Shown here: positions 27,244 through 36,012 of the stretch, one piece after another
Numbering within the stretch: position 1 is the stretch's first letter
Layout: each line of letters starts with the position of its first letter
NCBI RefSeq assembly: GCF_038500265.1
Contig: NZ_CP150637.1
Span: 2,063,501-2,127,500, forward strand
Origin: Ignatzschineria larvae DSM 13226
Lineage (GTDB): Bacteria; Pseudomonadota; Gammaproteobacteria; Cardiobacteriales; Wohlfahrtiimonadaceae
Length of the DNA: 64,000 nt
Reading direction: 5' to 3'
Notes under the pieces: model-generated
Told to the model about the DNA's origin: nothing
Databases searched by the model: none
The model's input: the letters and a program-made list of their open reading frames with translations, nothing else
Program-made: the position numbers and the translations under genes

Positions 27244-28497
27244 ATGATCAGTTCAAGTATGATCTCGTTTGATGTCTATGGCACGATGGTTATGGCGTGT
27301 CTGACATTGCTACTAGGACGCGTAGTGGTCGCGAAGATCCCTGCGCTTGATAAATTTACAATCCCAAGTCCCGTTGCCGGCGGTCTAATTGTCGCATTTA
27401 GTATTCTAATCCTCAAAAGCTTCTTCGATTTTGAAATCAAATTCGATACCGTTTTACAAACGCCCTTAATGCTGATGTTCTTCGCAACCATCGGCCTTAA
27501 TGCAAACTTCAAGAGCCTGCTTTCCGGCGGTCTTTCGCTCGTCATCTTCCTCGTTGTGGTTATCGTATTCCTCATTATCCAAAATAGTGTGGGTGTTGGC
27601 CTGGCCTCGCTTTTAGGCTTAGATCCATTAATGGGGCTTTTAGCAGGATCCATTACACTCGCCGGCGGTCATGGAACCGGTGCTGCGTGGGGAACGACTT
27701 TTGCCCAAAAATATGGTTTCACCAATGCCACTGAATTAGCGATGGCTTGTGCAACCTTCGGATTAGTATTAGGGGGACTTGTCGGTGGACCGGTCGCTCG
27801 ATTCCTACTTCGTAAACGTCAACCGAAACTTGATAGCTCTATTTTAGATGACCCGAAACCGGAAGAAGCCTCTGACGATAGCACCGCGTTTGAGCAACCT
27901 CGGGCAAGTCGCCGGATCACTTCACGCGCACTGCTTGAAACTATTACGATGATCCTGATCTCAATTACCCTCGGGATTATCATTTCAGATGCGCTAGATG
28001 GCACGAAATTTGCCCTACCCACTTTCGTTTGTGTACTATTTGTCGCCGTCATTATCAATAACGTGCTCTCTCTGATTAGTGATCAGATTATCTTTGAGCG
28101 CTCGGTATCCCTCGTGGGTAACGTCAGTCTCTCCCTTTTCCTTGCGCTTGCTTTAATGAGCCTTAAATTGTGGGAACTCAAATCATTAGCCATCCCAATG
28201 ATTATTATCCTCGCAGTTCAAGCCTGCTTTATGGCGCTCTATGCAATTTTCGTCACCTATAATGTAATGGGGCGTAATTTAGATGGGGCAGTATTTGCCG
28301 CAGGTCACTGTGGATTTGGACTTGGTGCAACGCCTACTGCAATTGCGAATATGCAGGCGGTTACAGAACGCTTTGGGCCCTCGAAGAAAGCCTTCTTAGT
28401 GGTGCCTATGGTGGGTGCATTCTTTATTGATTTAGTGAATGTAATTGTCATTAAGGTCTTCCTGATGCTTCCTATCTTCCCGGCAATTGGCGCATAA
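27244..28497 (+). CDS. gltS: Sodium/glutamate symporter GltS
   Basis: This 417-residue inner-membrane carrier has about ten to twelve hydrophobic segments. It shows GltS-family signatures: DKFTIPSPVAGG near the N-terminus, the loop AGGHGTGAAWG in the first half and HCGFGLGATPTAIANM in the second half, the two inverted-repeat substrate loops. It imports glutamate with Na+. An AGGAG site precedes the ATG, and a strong terminator follows. It is monocistronic. Glutamate use also appears in gdhA at 43496. Confidence 0.95.
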   Translation: MISSSMISFDVYGTMVMACLTLLLGRVVVAKIPALDKFTIPSPVAGGLIVAFSILILKSFFDFEIKFDTVLQTPLMLMFFATIGLNANFKSLLSGGLSLVIFLVVVIVFLIIQNSVGVGLASLLGLDPLMGLLAGSITLAGGHGTGAAWGTTFAQKYGFTNATELAMACATFGLVLGGLVGGPVARFLLRKRQPKLDSSILDDPKPEEASDDSTAFEQPRASRRITSRALLETITMILISITLGIIISDALDGTKFALPTFVCVLFVAVIINNVLSLISDQIIFERSVSLVGNVSLSLFLALALMSLKLWELKSLAIPMIIILAVQACFMALYAIFVTYNVMGRNLDGAVFAAGHCGFGLGATPTAIANMQAVTERFGPSKKAFLVVPMVGAFFIDLVNVIVIKVFLMLPIFPAIGA

Positions 28498-28560
28498 TCA
28501 ATCTGCTATAAAGTGCTAGTCTACTACTCTTAGCGGCAGATTCAATCATTCATATCATCA

Positions 28561-28610
28561 AAATCCGTAATATTGAGATCATTTAAAACCTCAACGATTA
28601 CGGATTTTTT
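28561..28610 (+). terminator. Terminator of gltS
   Basis: The long stem AAATCCGTAAT / ATTACGGATTT, extended by TTGAG / CTCAA, is followed by a T-run. Confidence 0.88.
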
Positions 28611-28623
28611 ATTGCCTATTTTA

Positions 28624-28762
28624 TGGGACTTTAAAAGATAAAACCTTATCTAAACCATAGCAGCAAGATCTTGGATAAAACAGTTTTCTTACTTCTGACA
28701 ATCGATGCCCAACATTTCAATAAGGATTATTTTAAGGTTTATTTTGAACCGATATTACGATA
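28624..28762 (+). repeat. Decayed copy D of the MITE-like repeat
   Basis: The segment aligns with the second two thirds of the ~170-bp element: GCAAGATCTTGGATAAAACAG matches GCAAGATGCCGGATAGAACAG with changes, and the right end TTGAACCGATATTACGATA is almost intact. The left terminal repeat is lost. It lies between convergent gltS and gph. Confidence 0.6.
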
Positions 28763-28819
28763 CTCAATTTTGCTACTGTTACTGATCTTCCTGAACTTAC
28801 TAAATACTAAATATGATCT

Positions 28820-29548
28820 CTATTCTGATTTAACTAAGGGTGCGACTAAGGCTTTGAGAGGTTCAATCTGTAATAAAGATTTAAAATCTCGAATGAGATA
28901 GGTGGGATTTGAGTCCGCAAGCGGAACACCAAAATTATAGCCATACGTTGATCCCACTGAGGCAACCCCGGCAGCCTTCGCCGCTTGAATATCATTGCGA
29001 GAATCTCCTACAAAAAGCAGCTCTGATTGCAATAATCCCCATTCCCCTAAAACTTTAAAAAGCGGTGCAGGATGGGGTTTCTTCATCGCCACATCATCTG
29101 CCCCTAACACAAGATCAAAGAGCGTAGTTAAATGTAACTCATCAAGCAGATCCGGCAAAAACTGAGTCGGTTTATTGGTCACAATCCCTAATCGTAATCC
29201 CGATTCTTTTAGGGTCAACAGTGTCTCTCGCACATCAGGATAGAGTTCGCTGCCTTTCTCTAGTACTGCCTTATAAAATTGATTAAATAGCGCAAATGCT
29301 TGCGGGAATTGCTGCATAGCGACCTCCCCGCCGGCAGATTTTAGCGCAGTTTCTACCAAGCTAATTGCCCCGTGACCAATCCAGAGCGATACCTTATCAA
29401 CGCCGGCCGCCGGATAGCCTAGGCGAGCTAGCATCATATCCACAGCTTCAGCAAGCCCTGCGGCGCTATTAATCAGCGTACCATCAAGATCAAATGCAAT
29501 TCCTTTAATGATTACTTGAGGAGTACTACTTACGGTTGATTTCATCAT
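28820..29548 (-). CDS. gph: Phosphoglycolate phosphatase (HAD superfamily)
   Basis: This 242-residue HAD hydrolase has motif I FDLDGTLINSA (nucleophile Asp), motif II Thr in GIVTNKPTQ, a motif III Lys (MKKPHPAP) and motif IV GDSRNDIQAAKAAG. The cap domain is of the Gph type (TLINSAAGLAEAVD). It dephosphorylates 2-phosphoglycolate, formed during repair of oxidised DNA ends. The start has tandem ATGs behind AGAGG; the outer one is used here. The last codons lie about 60 bases from a decayed copy of the interspersed repeat. Confidence 0.88.
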   Translation of the reverse strand: MMKSTVSSTPQVIIKGIAFDLDGTLINSAAGLAEAVDMMLARLGYPAAGVDKVSLWIGHGAISLVETALKSAGGEVAMQQFPQAFALFNQFYKAVLEKGSELYPDVRETLLTLKESGLRLGIVTNKPTQFLPDLLDELHLTTLFDLVLGADDVAMKKPHPAPLFKVLGEWGLLQSELLFVGDSRNDIQAAKAAGVASVGSTYGYNFGVPLADSNPTYLIRDFKSLLQIEPLKALVAPLVKSE

Positions 29549-29871
29549 ATTAACCTCTCTGAAAAATGTGAAAATGGGATATCTGCCTTCATCTTAATCC
29601 ACACTTCCCTTGAATCTCAAGGCTTATTCTCTGAGGATAAAAGGCAAAACTCCTCGATTTTTTGATTTTATTTCGGTATATTGCCCGCATAAGTCGATTA
29701 GATAAGATTAAATAGAATAATGTAAGCAATATTTATCAATATTAAGCTTTAGACTCATTAGATTATTAATATTGCTCTTTTATATTAAGGATGCCCCTTT
29801 ATATTAAGATCGTTCAAGATCAAATCAAATACTAATCGATAGCCGATTATGAATTTTTTGGAGATAAAACT
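29549..29871. other. Intergenic region between gph and yjdM
   Basis: This divergent AT-rich spacer contains two nearby copies of TTTATATTAAG about 18 bases apart (29780-29810). They could be regulatory or chance in AT-rich DNA. No gene is seen. Confidence 0.45.
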
Positions 29872-30207
29872 ATGACAAATATGCCCGCTTGCCCACAATG
29901 TGGAATGGATCACACTTATAGTGATACCGAATTCTATTTCTGCCCTGATTGTGGCTATGAATGGTCTGTTTCAGAGGAAGCTGTTGAAGATGAAGGGCTC
30001 ACAGCACGCGATGCACATGGCACTATTCTTAAAGATGGTGATTCAGTCACTGTGATTAAAGATCTCAAGGTTCGAGGATCTTCTATGGTGATCAAACAAG
30101 GCACGATGATTAAAGGCATTCGTATCACTGAAGGCGATCACAACCTCGATTGCAAGGTGAATGGTTCTAGCCTACAGCTTAAATCAGAGTTTATGAAAAA
30201 AGCTTAA
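29872..30207 (+). CDS. yjdM: YjdM/PhnA-family zinc-ribbon protein
   Basis: This 111-residue protein has an N-terminal zinc ribbon (CPQCGMDHTY then CPDCGYEW). The conserved PhnA/YjdM C-terminal domain follows (DAHGTILKDGDSVTVIKDLKVRG through NLDCKVNGSSLQLKSEFMKKA). The family is called alkylphosphonate utilisation protein PhnA, but YjdM is not part of the C-P lyase pathway and its role is uncertain. A GGAG site precedes the ATG, and the gene ends at its own terminator, so it is monocistronic. Confidence 0.9.
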   Translation: MTNMPACPQCGMDHTYSDTEFYFCPDCGYEWSVSEEAVEDEGLTARDAHGTILKDGDSVTVIKDLKVRGSSMVIKQGTMIKGIRITEGDHNLDCKVNGSSLQLKSEFMKKA

Positions 30208-30250
30208 AAAACAGATAGCTAATCGTCATAAAAACAATTAATAAACACTT

Positions 30251-30302
30251 ATCCTCAGTATTGATCTTATTTGATATAAATCAGCTACTGAGGATATTTT
30301 TT
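30251..30302 (+). terminator. Terminator of yjdM
   Basis: Arms TCCTCAGTA and TACTGAGGA surround an AT-rich loop and are followed by ATATTTTTT. Confidence 0.82.
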
Positions 30303-30528
30303 GCCTACTACTTTTGAAATCTGCCTTAATAATGTATTGAATTAAAAGATATTAAAATCCTCCGATCAAAGCTGATAAATTCTATTGGAACAACCCATTG
30401 ATTTAAAATAAATTTATATTTAATATATATTTAATTTCAATAATTTTAATAAATTGTTATTTTTTATATTATCCATTAATATAGATAGACAACACTTATT
30501 TATCCACTTGATAGCAAGGAGTTTGTCT

Positions 30529-31614
30529 ATGAAAGATACAATGAAAGCAATGGTTTATTATGGTGAAAATGATCTACGCTTTGAAGAGCGCCCGACCCCT
30601 AAGATCATCGAACCAACCGATGCGATTATCAAACTGACCAAAACCACTATTTGTGGTACAGACCTTGGTATTATGAAGGGCAAAAATCCTGAAATTGAAG
30701 CTACTGAAATCGAAAAAAATGGGCAATTCAATGGCCGTATTTTGGGACATGAAGGAATCGGTATCGTTGAGGAAGTCGGTAGCGCTGTTAAGAAGTTCAA
30801 AAAAGGGGATAAAGTCATCATCTCTTGTGTGAGCCGCTGTGGTACTTGCGAAAACTGTCAAAAACAGCTCAATGCCCATTGTATGAATGAGGGTGGCTGG
30901 ATTATGGGGTATATGATCGATGGAACCCAAGCCGAATATGTGCGCACGCCATTTGCGGATACTTCGCTCTATCATATTCCTGCAGAACTCAATGAAGATA
31001 TCGCAGTTCTTCTCTCTGATGCACTCCCTACGTCTCACGAGATTGGTGTACAGTATGGTGATGTTAAACCTGGTGATACTGTGGCGATTGTCGGCGCAGG
31101 CCCTATCGGTATGGCGGCGCTCTTAACGGCACAGCTCTACTCTCCTAGCGAAATCATCGTTGTTGATATGGATGAAAACCGTCTCAATATGGCGCTTGAA
31201 ATGGGGGCAACAAAAGTGGTAAATTCAGGTAAAGAGGATGCCATTGCTAAGATTCGGGAACTCACAAATGGTCGAGGCGTTGATTGCGCTATTGAAGCAG
31301 TGGGTATTCCGGCGACTTGGAATGTCTGTCAGCACGTTGTAAAAGAGGGTGGTAACATCGCTAACGTAGGTGTACACGGACAATCTGTCGATTTTGCACT
31401 TGAAAAATTGTGGATTAAAAACTTAAAAATCACTACCGGTTTAGTGAATGCTAATACCACTGATATGCTCCTTAAAACGTGCTGTTCAGGCAAATTACCT
31501 CTTGATAAGATGATTACCCATCATTTTAAATTTGAGGATCTTGAGCATGCTTATAAGGTCTTCAAAAATGCAGCGGATGAGAAAGCGATGAAAGTGATCA
31601 TCGATTATAATTAA
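30529..31614 (+). CDS. Zinc-dependent alcohol dehydrogenase (MDR superfamily)
   Basis: The protein has 361 residues from the ATG at 30529, which has AAGGAG at seven bases; an upstream in-frame start at 30454 has no such site. Catalytic zinc ligands are in TTICGTDLGIMKG and GHEGIG. The structural zinc is held by four Cys in CVSRCGTCENCQKQ and the following HC. The Rossmann motif is GAGPIGMAALL. It resembles alcohol or 2,3-butanediol/isopropanol-type dehydrogenases, and the exact substrate cannot be fixed. It stands alone behind a long AT-rich leader and ends in a strong terminator. Confidence 0.88.
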   Translation: MKDTMKAMVYYGENDLRFEERPTPKIIEPTDAIIKLTKTTICGTDLGIMKGKNPEIEATEIEKNGQFNGRILGHEGIGIVEEVGSAVKKFKKGDKVIISCVSRCGTCENCQKQLNAHCMNEGGWIMGYMIDGTQAEYVRTPFADTSLYHIPAELNEDIAVLLSDALPTSHEIGVQYGDVKPGDTVAIVGAGPIGMAALLTAQLYSPSEIIVVDMDENRLNMALEMGATKVVNSGKEDAIAKIRELTNGRGVDCAIEAVGIPATWNVCQHVVKEGGNIANVGVHGQSVDFALEKLWIKNLKITTGLVNANTTDMLLKTCCSGKLPLDKMITHHFKFEDLEHAYKVFKNAADEKAMKVIIDYN

Positions 31615-31726
31615 TCTAAGCTTCGAACAATATCTAAGTTTCGGACAATAAAAGAGTCACTCAATAGTCGTTGAAAACGCAATCTTTCACGATTAAGTAG
31701 CGTAAAACTACAAAACACTGATAAGC

Positions 31727-31764
31727 AAAATCCCCGAGGAGTCTTCATTCTTCGGGGATTTTTT
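31727..31764 (+). terminator. Terminator of the zinc alcohol dehydrogenase gene
   Basis: The stem AAATCCCCGA / TTCGGGGATTT is followed by a T-run, about 115 bases after the stop. Confidence 0.88.
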
Positions 31765-31798
31765 GAGTTTCAACTCTACATCTAATATCGCTTAAAAA

Positions 31799-31972
31799 TA
31801 TAGTAAATATGGTTTAAGAAAAATAATTTTTAGACAGCTATAGTGCCGAATTTAAAAAAACATACAATCGTACTATACAACCGTTGCGAGATGCCGGATA
31901 GAACGGCTTCCTCACCTCGATCAGCTGATGCGTCGGCATTTCAACAAGCTTATTTGAACCGATATTACTATA
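31799..31972 (+). repeat. MITE-like interspersed repeat, copy B
   Basis: This 174-bp copy has left end TATAGTAAATATGGTTTAAG and right end (opposite strand) TATAGTAATATCGGTTCAA, giving the clearest terminal inverted repeats of the three copies. It stops nine bases before the Rieske protein stop codon and lies between convergent genes. Confidence 0.87.
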
Positions 31973-31981
31973 AAAGCGCAT

Positions 31982-32317
31982 TTAAGCCTTCAAAGCACCC
32001 GCTGCTTCACGCTCACTATCTACATAGATTTGATCATCTTCGACCATCACAAAATAGGTTCTCAAGGGTTTTCGACAAGGCGCGGCTGTTGCTTCACCCG
32101 TGATAATATTAAACTCTCCCCAATGCTTAGGACAGCTCACCGTATCATCAAAATAATCCCCTTCTGCGAGTGATGCCGTTGCATGGGTACACTGATCATC
32201 AGTGACATAAAACTCACCATCTCTATTAAATAACAATAGATCACCGACCTCTGTTTCAAACTTACGCATCTCTCCCGGTGCAACATCAGAAATGGAACAG
32301 ATCAAGATTTTCGCCAT
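31982..32317 (-). CDS. Rieske [2Fe-2S] ferredoxin-like protein
   Basis: This 111-residue small Rieske protein resembles the ferredoxin component of ring-hydroxylating dioxygenases. Cluster ligands are CTH in DQCTHATASL and CPKH in VSCPKHWGEFN, with 17 residues between the inner His and Cys. The start is the ATG at 32317 with GAGGAG upstream, not the longer reading to 32338. No oxygenase or reductase subunit lies near, so its electron partner is elsewhere or it serves another role, as with NirD-type proteins. Confidence 0.87.
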   Translation of the reverse strand: MAKILICSISDVAPGEMRKFETEVGDLLLFNRDGEFYVTDDQCTHATASLAEGDYFDDTVSCPKHWGEFNIITGEATAAPCRKPLRTYFVMVEDDQIYVDSEREAAGALKA

Positions 32318-32373
32318 AACATTACTCCTCTTAACCACTATAAATTTTGCTTGTACAATAAAAGTCGATTACG

Positions 32374-32406
32374 CAAAAAAGCCTACTGTCTGAAACAGTA
32401 GGCTTC
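32374..32406 (-). terminator. Terminator of the tRNA-Glu transcript
   Basis: On the minus strand AAGCCTACTGT and ACAGTAGGCTT form a perfect stem followed by TTTTTT, directly after the tRNA 3' end. Confidence 0.92.
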
Positions 32407-32412
32407 TTAATT

Positions 32413-32487
32413 TGGCGTCCCTACGGGGATTCGAACCCCGGTTGCCGCCGTGAAAGGGCAGTGTCCTAACCACTAGACGATAGGGAC
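32413..32487 (-). tRNA. tRNA-Glu (anticodon TTC)
   Basis: Read on the minus strand, the 75-base gene begins GTCCCTATCGTCTAGTGG. The anticodon loop has TTC (CCCTTTCACG), the T arm is GGGGTTCGAATCCCC, and the end is AGGGACGCCA with the CCA encoded. The 5' GTCCCT pairs with the 3' AGGGAC. It has its own promoter and terminator. Confidence 0.97.
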
Positions 32488-32530
32488 TTATCGTCGCTGT
32501 TTACTAGGTGTTCCTCGTGAACAGGAGGCT

Positions 32531-32559
32531 ATAATAGTATAGGTACCCTACTATGTCAA
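32531..32559 (-). promoter_or_regulatory. Sigma70 promoter of tRNA-Glu
   Basis: On the minus strand a perfect -35 (TTGACA, 32554-32559) and -10 (TATTAT, 32531-32536) are separated by 17 bases. The -10 lies 43 bases before the tRNA 5' end. Confidence 0.82.
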
Positions 32560-32749
32560 ACATTCTTAAAGCTTTTTTTGCTTGTTTTTTAAACAGTCCT
32601 ATTTATACCAACGATATCAAAAGGATATACTCATAAGAAGGTCATGAAAAGCTCAAAAATAATATCGCTATTTCGTAATTTATCGCAAAGTTTTATTAGG
32701 CGTATTCACGAATTTCATAAAAAAGTGCTTATATCTCATCAATAATCAT

Positions 32750-32780
32750 AAAAAATGCCACTGACTTTCATCAATGGCAT
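32750..32780 (-). terminator. Terminator of lpd
   Basis: On the minus strand ATGCCA-TGA and TCA-TGGCAT pair and are followed by TTTTTT, about 75 bases after the lpd stop. Confidence 0.8.
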
Positions 32781-32855
32781 CTATTTTCTATTGATTCACA
32801 CTTTACAGCGCTCTTTACAACGTATCTATCGTCATAATTACAATATTGTCACTAC

Positions 32856-34286
32856 CTATTTACGATTCATCATATGAATAGCGCTCTTATGAATACCATG
32901 AGCTGCTTCCATCACACCTTCCGCTAACGTTGGGTGAGCATGGATCGTGCTTGCGATATCTTCAGAAGTACCACCAAATTCAAGTACGATCACCGCTTCA
33001 TGGATTAATTCTGAAGCATTTGCCCCTACAATATGAACACCGAGCAACTTATCCGTTTTTGCATCAGCAATCATTTTAACCATCCCTTCAGTCGCTCCCA
33101 TCGCTTTTGCACGACCTGATGCTGCAAATGGGAATGAGCTCGTAACCACAGCGATGCCTTCTGCTTTACACTGCTCTTCAGTTTTACCTGCCCAAGCAAT
33201 TTCAGGATGAGTGTAGATAACCCAAGGAATCACATCATAATTCACACGACCATATTGCCCAGCAATCCACTGTGCAACCGCAATCCCTTCTGCAGAACCT
33301 TTATGCGCAAGCATAGGACCACGTACTAAATCACCAATAGCCCACACATGGGGTAGATTTGTTTTACATTGGTCATCCACTTTCACCATACGACCATCCA
33401 TTTCAAGGCCAACGGTAGGATCGACGATATTTTCCGTAAAGGCACGACGACCAACGGCAACAAGCAGGTAATCAAAAGTCTCTTCATGCTCCCCTGATTT
33501 ATCACTATATTGAACAGTGACATCTTTATCCGTTGCTTTAGAGCCCGTGACTTTTGCGCCTAAACGAATATCTAATCCTTGTTTTTTAAAGTGCTTCGCA
33601 GCATCCTTCGCAATTTGCTGATCTGCCGCTGAAAGGAACTGATCCATTGCTTCAAAAATTACAACCTCAGCCCCTAAACGTGACCAAACACTTGCCATCT
33701 CAAGACCGATCACACCGGCACCAATCACACCTAAACGTTTGGGTACTTCAGTGAGATCAAGTGCACCAGTTGAATCGATAATGCGTTTGTTATCCACTTT
33801 TGCAGGCGGAATATCCATAGGTACAGAACCTGTGGCAAGAATGATATCTTTCGCTTTATAAGTTTCTGCTTTACCTTCATGGCTTGTCACTTCAACAACA
33901 TTATCTTTGAGTAATTTACCGGTACCCTGTAGCCATTCCACTTTATTCGCTTGGAATAACATCGCGATACCGCCGGTTAATTCTGCAACAATCTTATCTT
34001 TACGTTCAATCATTGCTTTAGGATCCATTTTGATATCACCCACTGTAATACCATGAACCGCTGAATGATCTTTCGCTTCTTCAAAAAGCGCAGAAGACTC
34101 CAGCAATGCTTTAGATGGGATACAACCGACATTTAAGCAAGTACCACCTAATGCAGGCTTGCCTGATTTACCGATCCACTTCTCAACACAAGCTGTTTTT
34201 AAACCTAATTGCGCTGCACGAATCGCCGCTACATAACCCGCAGGACCGCCACCTATAACGATTACATCAAATTCTTTTTGTGCCAT
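32856..34286 (-). CDS. lpdA: Dihydrolipoamide dehydrogenase (E3)
   Basis: The protein has 476 residues. The FAD-binding motif is GGGPAGYVAAIRAAQ. The redox disulfide is in GGTCLNVGCIPSKALL, and the NAD motif is GAGVIGLEM. The C-terminal catalytic His-Glu is in HAHPTLAEGVMEAAHG. It reoxidises dihydrolipoyl groups of the 2-oxoglutarate dehydrogenase complex and probably other complexes. It follows sucB in the same direction after 164 bases containing a terminator-like hairpin, so its expression may be partly separate from sucAB. Confidence 0.96.
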   Translation of the reverse strand: MAQKEFDVIVIGGGPAGYVAAIRAAQLGLKTACVEKWIGKSGKPALGGTCLNVGCIPSKALLESSALFEEAKDHSAVHGITVGDIKMDPKAMIERKDKIVAELTGGIAMLFQANKVEWLQGTGKLLKDNVVEVTSHEGKAETYKAKDIILATGSVPMDIPPAKVDNKRIIDSTGALDLTEVPKRLGVIGAGVIGLEMASVWSRLGAEVVIFEAMDQFLSAADQQIAKDAAKHFKKQGLDIRLGAKVTGSKATDKDVTVQYSDKSGEHEETFDYLLVAVGRRAFTENIVDPTVGLEMDGRMVKVDDQCKTNLPHVWAIGDLVRGPMLAHKGSAEGIAVAQWIAGQYGRVNYDVIPWVIYTHPEIAWAGKTEEQCKAEGIAVVTSSFPFAASGRAKAMGATEGMVKMIADAKTDKLLGVHIVGANASELIHEAVIVLEFGGTSEDIASTIHAHPTLAEGVMEAAHGIHKSAIHMMNRK

Positions 34287-34302
34287 GATTATATTTCTCC
34301 TT

Positions 34303-34345
34303 CAAAAAGAATCCTTTATCGACTAATGCAATAAAGGATTCTTCA
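34303..34345 (-). terminator. Terminator-like hairpin between sucB and lpd
   Basis: On the minus strand AAGAATCCTTTAT and ATAAAGGATTCTT form a 13-base stem followed by TTTTT, only about 17 bases before the lpd start. It could attenuate readthrough, or act as a processing or translation-control hairpin. Confidence 0.7.
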
Positions 34346-34450
34346 GTTTTAATTCAAGTTTGAGAGATTGCGTAAGCGATTTATCACTTATTACGACCGC
34401 AATCAACTCATCTTAATGATGATTGAATAGACTCAAAATAATTGAGAATA

Positions 34451-35653
34451 TTAGAGCTCAAGAATCATACTTGCTGGATCTTCTAAGGCATTCTTAATAG
34501 AAACTAAGAAACCAACCGCTTCTGCACCATCGATAATTCTATGATCATAAGAATGTGCAACATACATCATTGGTGCTGCAATAATTTGACCATCTTTGAC
34601 GATAGGACGCTCATAAGTGTTATGCATTCCTAAGATACCGCTTTGTGGTGGGTTAATGATAGGTGTTGATAACATTGAACCAAATACGCCACCATTGGTG
34701 ATTGTGAATGTACCGCCAGTCATCTCTTCGATGGTTAACGTACCCTCTTTCGCTTTAGTTGCATACTCGATGATTTGTTTCTCGATATCTGCAAGGCTTA
34801 ATTGATCCGCATTACGAATAATAGGTACTACTAAACCACGTGGTGATGATACTGCGATACCGATATCGAAATAACCATGATAAACAATATCATTACCATC
34901 GATTGAGGCATTCACTGCAGGGTATTTTTTCAATGCTTCTACCGCAGCTTTCACGAAGAAAGACATAAAGCCTAATTTCACACCATGCACTTTAGTAAAG
35001 CGATCTTGGTATTTCTTACGCATGCTGATCACAGGTTCCATGTTGATCTCATTAAATGTAGTCAACATCGCAGTGGTGTTTGTTGCATCTAAAAGACGCT
35101 CAGCAATACGCGCACGTAAACGTGTCATTGGAACACGTTTCTCTACGCGTTCACCTACAGGCATTGCTGCAACTGATGCCGATTTAGCTGCAGGTGCCGC
35201 TTTAGCTCCACCATTTTTCAAGAAGTTTTCAATATCTTCTTTTAAATGACGACCATTTTTGCCTGTTGCAGGAATTTTAGTAATATCGAGTTTATTCTCT
35301 TCCACTAAACGACGTACAGTAGGTGACATACCCACTTCATCATCTTCATTTGCTGCCGGCGCTGTTGCTTGTGCTTCCGCTTTGGGTGCTTCTTCTGCTT
35401 TCGCTGCTGGCGCACTACCTGCTTCAATAATTGCAAGTACAGTACCTGCGGTGACATCCGTACCTTCTGTGACTTTGATCTCTTTGATCGTACCGCTTGC
35501 AGTTGCAGGTACCTCTAACATCACTTTGTCAGTTTCAAGATCAACAAGATTTTCACCCTCTTCAACGTGATCACCCACTTGTTTGTGCCAAGTAGAAAGA
35601 AGCGCATCCGCAACAGATTCAGGAAGCGCTGGAACTTTAATCTCAATACTCAT
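34451..35653 (-). CDS. sucB: 2-oxoglutarate dehydrogenase E2, dihydrolipoyl succinyltransferase
   Basis: The protein has 400 residues. One lipoyl domain (residues 1-75) has the lipoylated Lys in DLETDKVMLEVPA, followed by an Ala/Pro/Lys/Glu linker. A peripheral subunit-binding domain lies at about 108-145 (MSPTVRRLVEENKLD). The acyltransferase domain has the catalytic motif HSYDHRIIDGAEA near the C-terminus. It forms the core of the complex, passing succinyl from SucA to CoA. Gene order sucA-sucB-lpd is kept. Confidence 0.96.
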   Translation of the reverse strand: MSIEIKVPALPESVADALLSTWHKQVGDHVEEGENLVDLETDKVMLEVPATASGTIKEIKVTEGTDVTAGTVLAIIEAGSAPAAKAEEAPKAEAQATAPAANEDDEVGMSPTVRRLVEENKLDITKIPATGKNGRHLKEDIENFLKNGGAKAAPAAKSASVAAMPVGERVEKRVPMTRLRARIAERLLDATNTTAMLTTFNEINMEPVISMRKKYQDRFTKVHGVKLGFMSFFVKAAVEALKKYPAVNASIDGNDIVYHGYFDIGIAVSSPRGLVVPIIRNADQLSLADIEKQIIEYATKAKEGTLTIEEMTGGTFTITNGGVFGSMLSTPIINPPQSGILGMHNTYERPIVKDGQIIAAPMMYVAHSYDHRIIDGAEAVGFLVSIKNALEDPASMILEL

Positions 35654-36012
35654 ATTAACTTCTCCTATTTAAAAACATAACCTTAAAGATAATTTTGAAA
35701 ATATTTTTAGGATCTTTAAGAGCGTCTCTTCTCTATGTAAAACCAATCAATCTAGTAAAACCAATACAAATCATTCAAAAACATTAAAATATGTTTTAAA
35801 ACAGCCTTTAATAGACCTATTAAAGAAAACTATTAAAGAAACCTATTAAAATACTATTACTGATAATTTAATTATAGTCTACTTTAGTCAACCATCTCAC
35901 ATAACAAGTACAATCTTAAAAATCACATCAATTCATTTATGAAACTCGTTGCGACTTTAATTCATTTCTGAATTTCAAAATCGCAACGCTTCATCAATAA
36001 CGCTGTAACAAA
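35654..36012 (-). other. sucA-sucB intergenic region
   Basis: This 359-base AT-rich spacer is unusually long for a sucAB pair. Besides the hairpin at 35947-35988, it has a run of three imperfect ~14-base direct repeats around CTATTAAAGAAA (35816-35850). No reading frame of coding character is seen. A sucB-proximal promoter could lie here. Confidence 0.5.
35947..35988 (-). other. Hairpin in the sucA-sucB spacer
   Basis: Arms CGTTGCGA and TCGCAACG enclose an inner ATTCA / TGAAT stem, 24 bases after the sucA stop. There is no T-run, so an mRNA stability or processing element is more likely than a terminator. Confidence 0.5.

Noticed and set aside
28671-28901. 76-residue + strand open frame
   Set aside because: It lies over the decayed repeat and the antisense 3' end of gph, with no ribosome site.
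30574-31038. 154-residue frame antisense to the zinc alcohol dehydrogenase
   Set aside because: The sense strand encodes all expected zinc and NAD motifs; the antisense frame has none.
31843-32103. Open frame across the copy B repeat
   Set aside because: It spans the repeat and the antisense of the Rieske gene, so it is a by-product of the repeat sequence.
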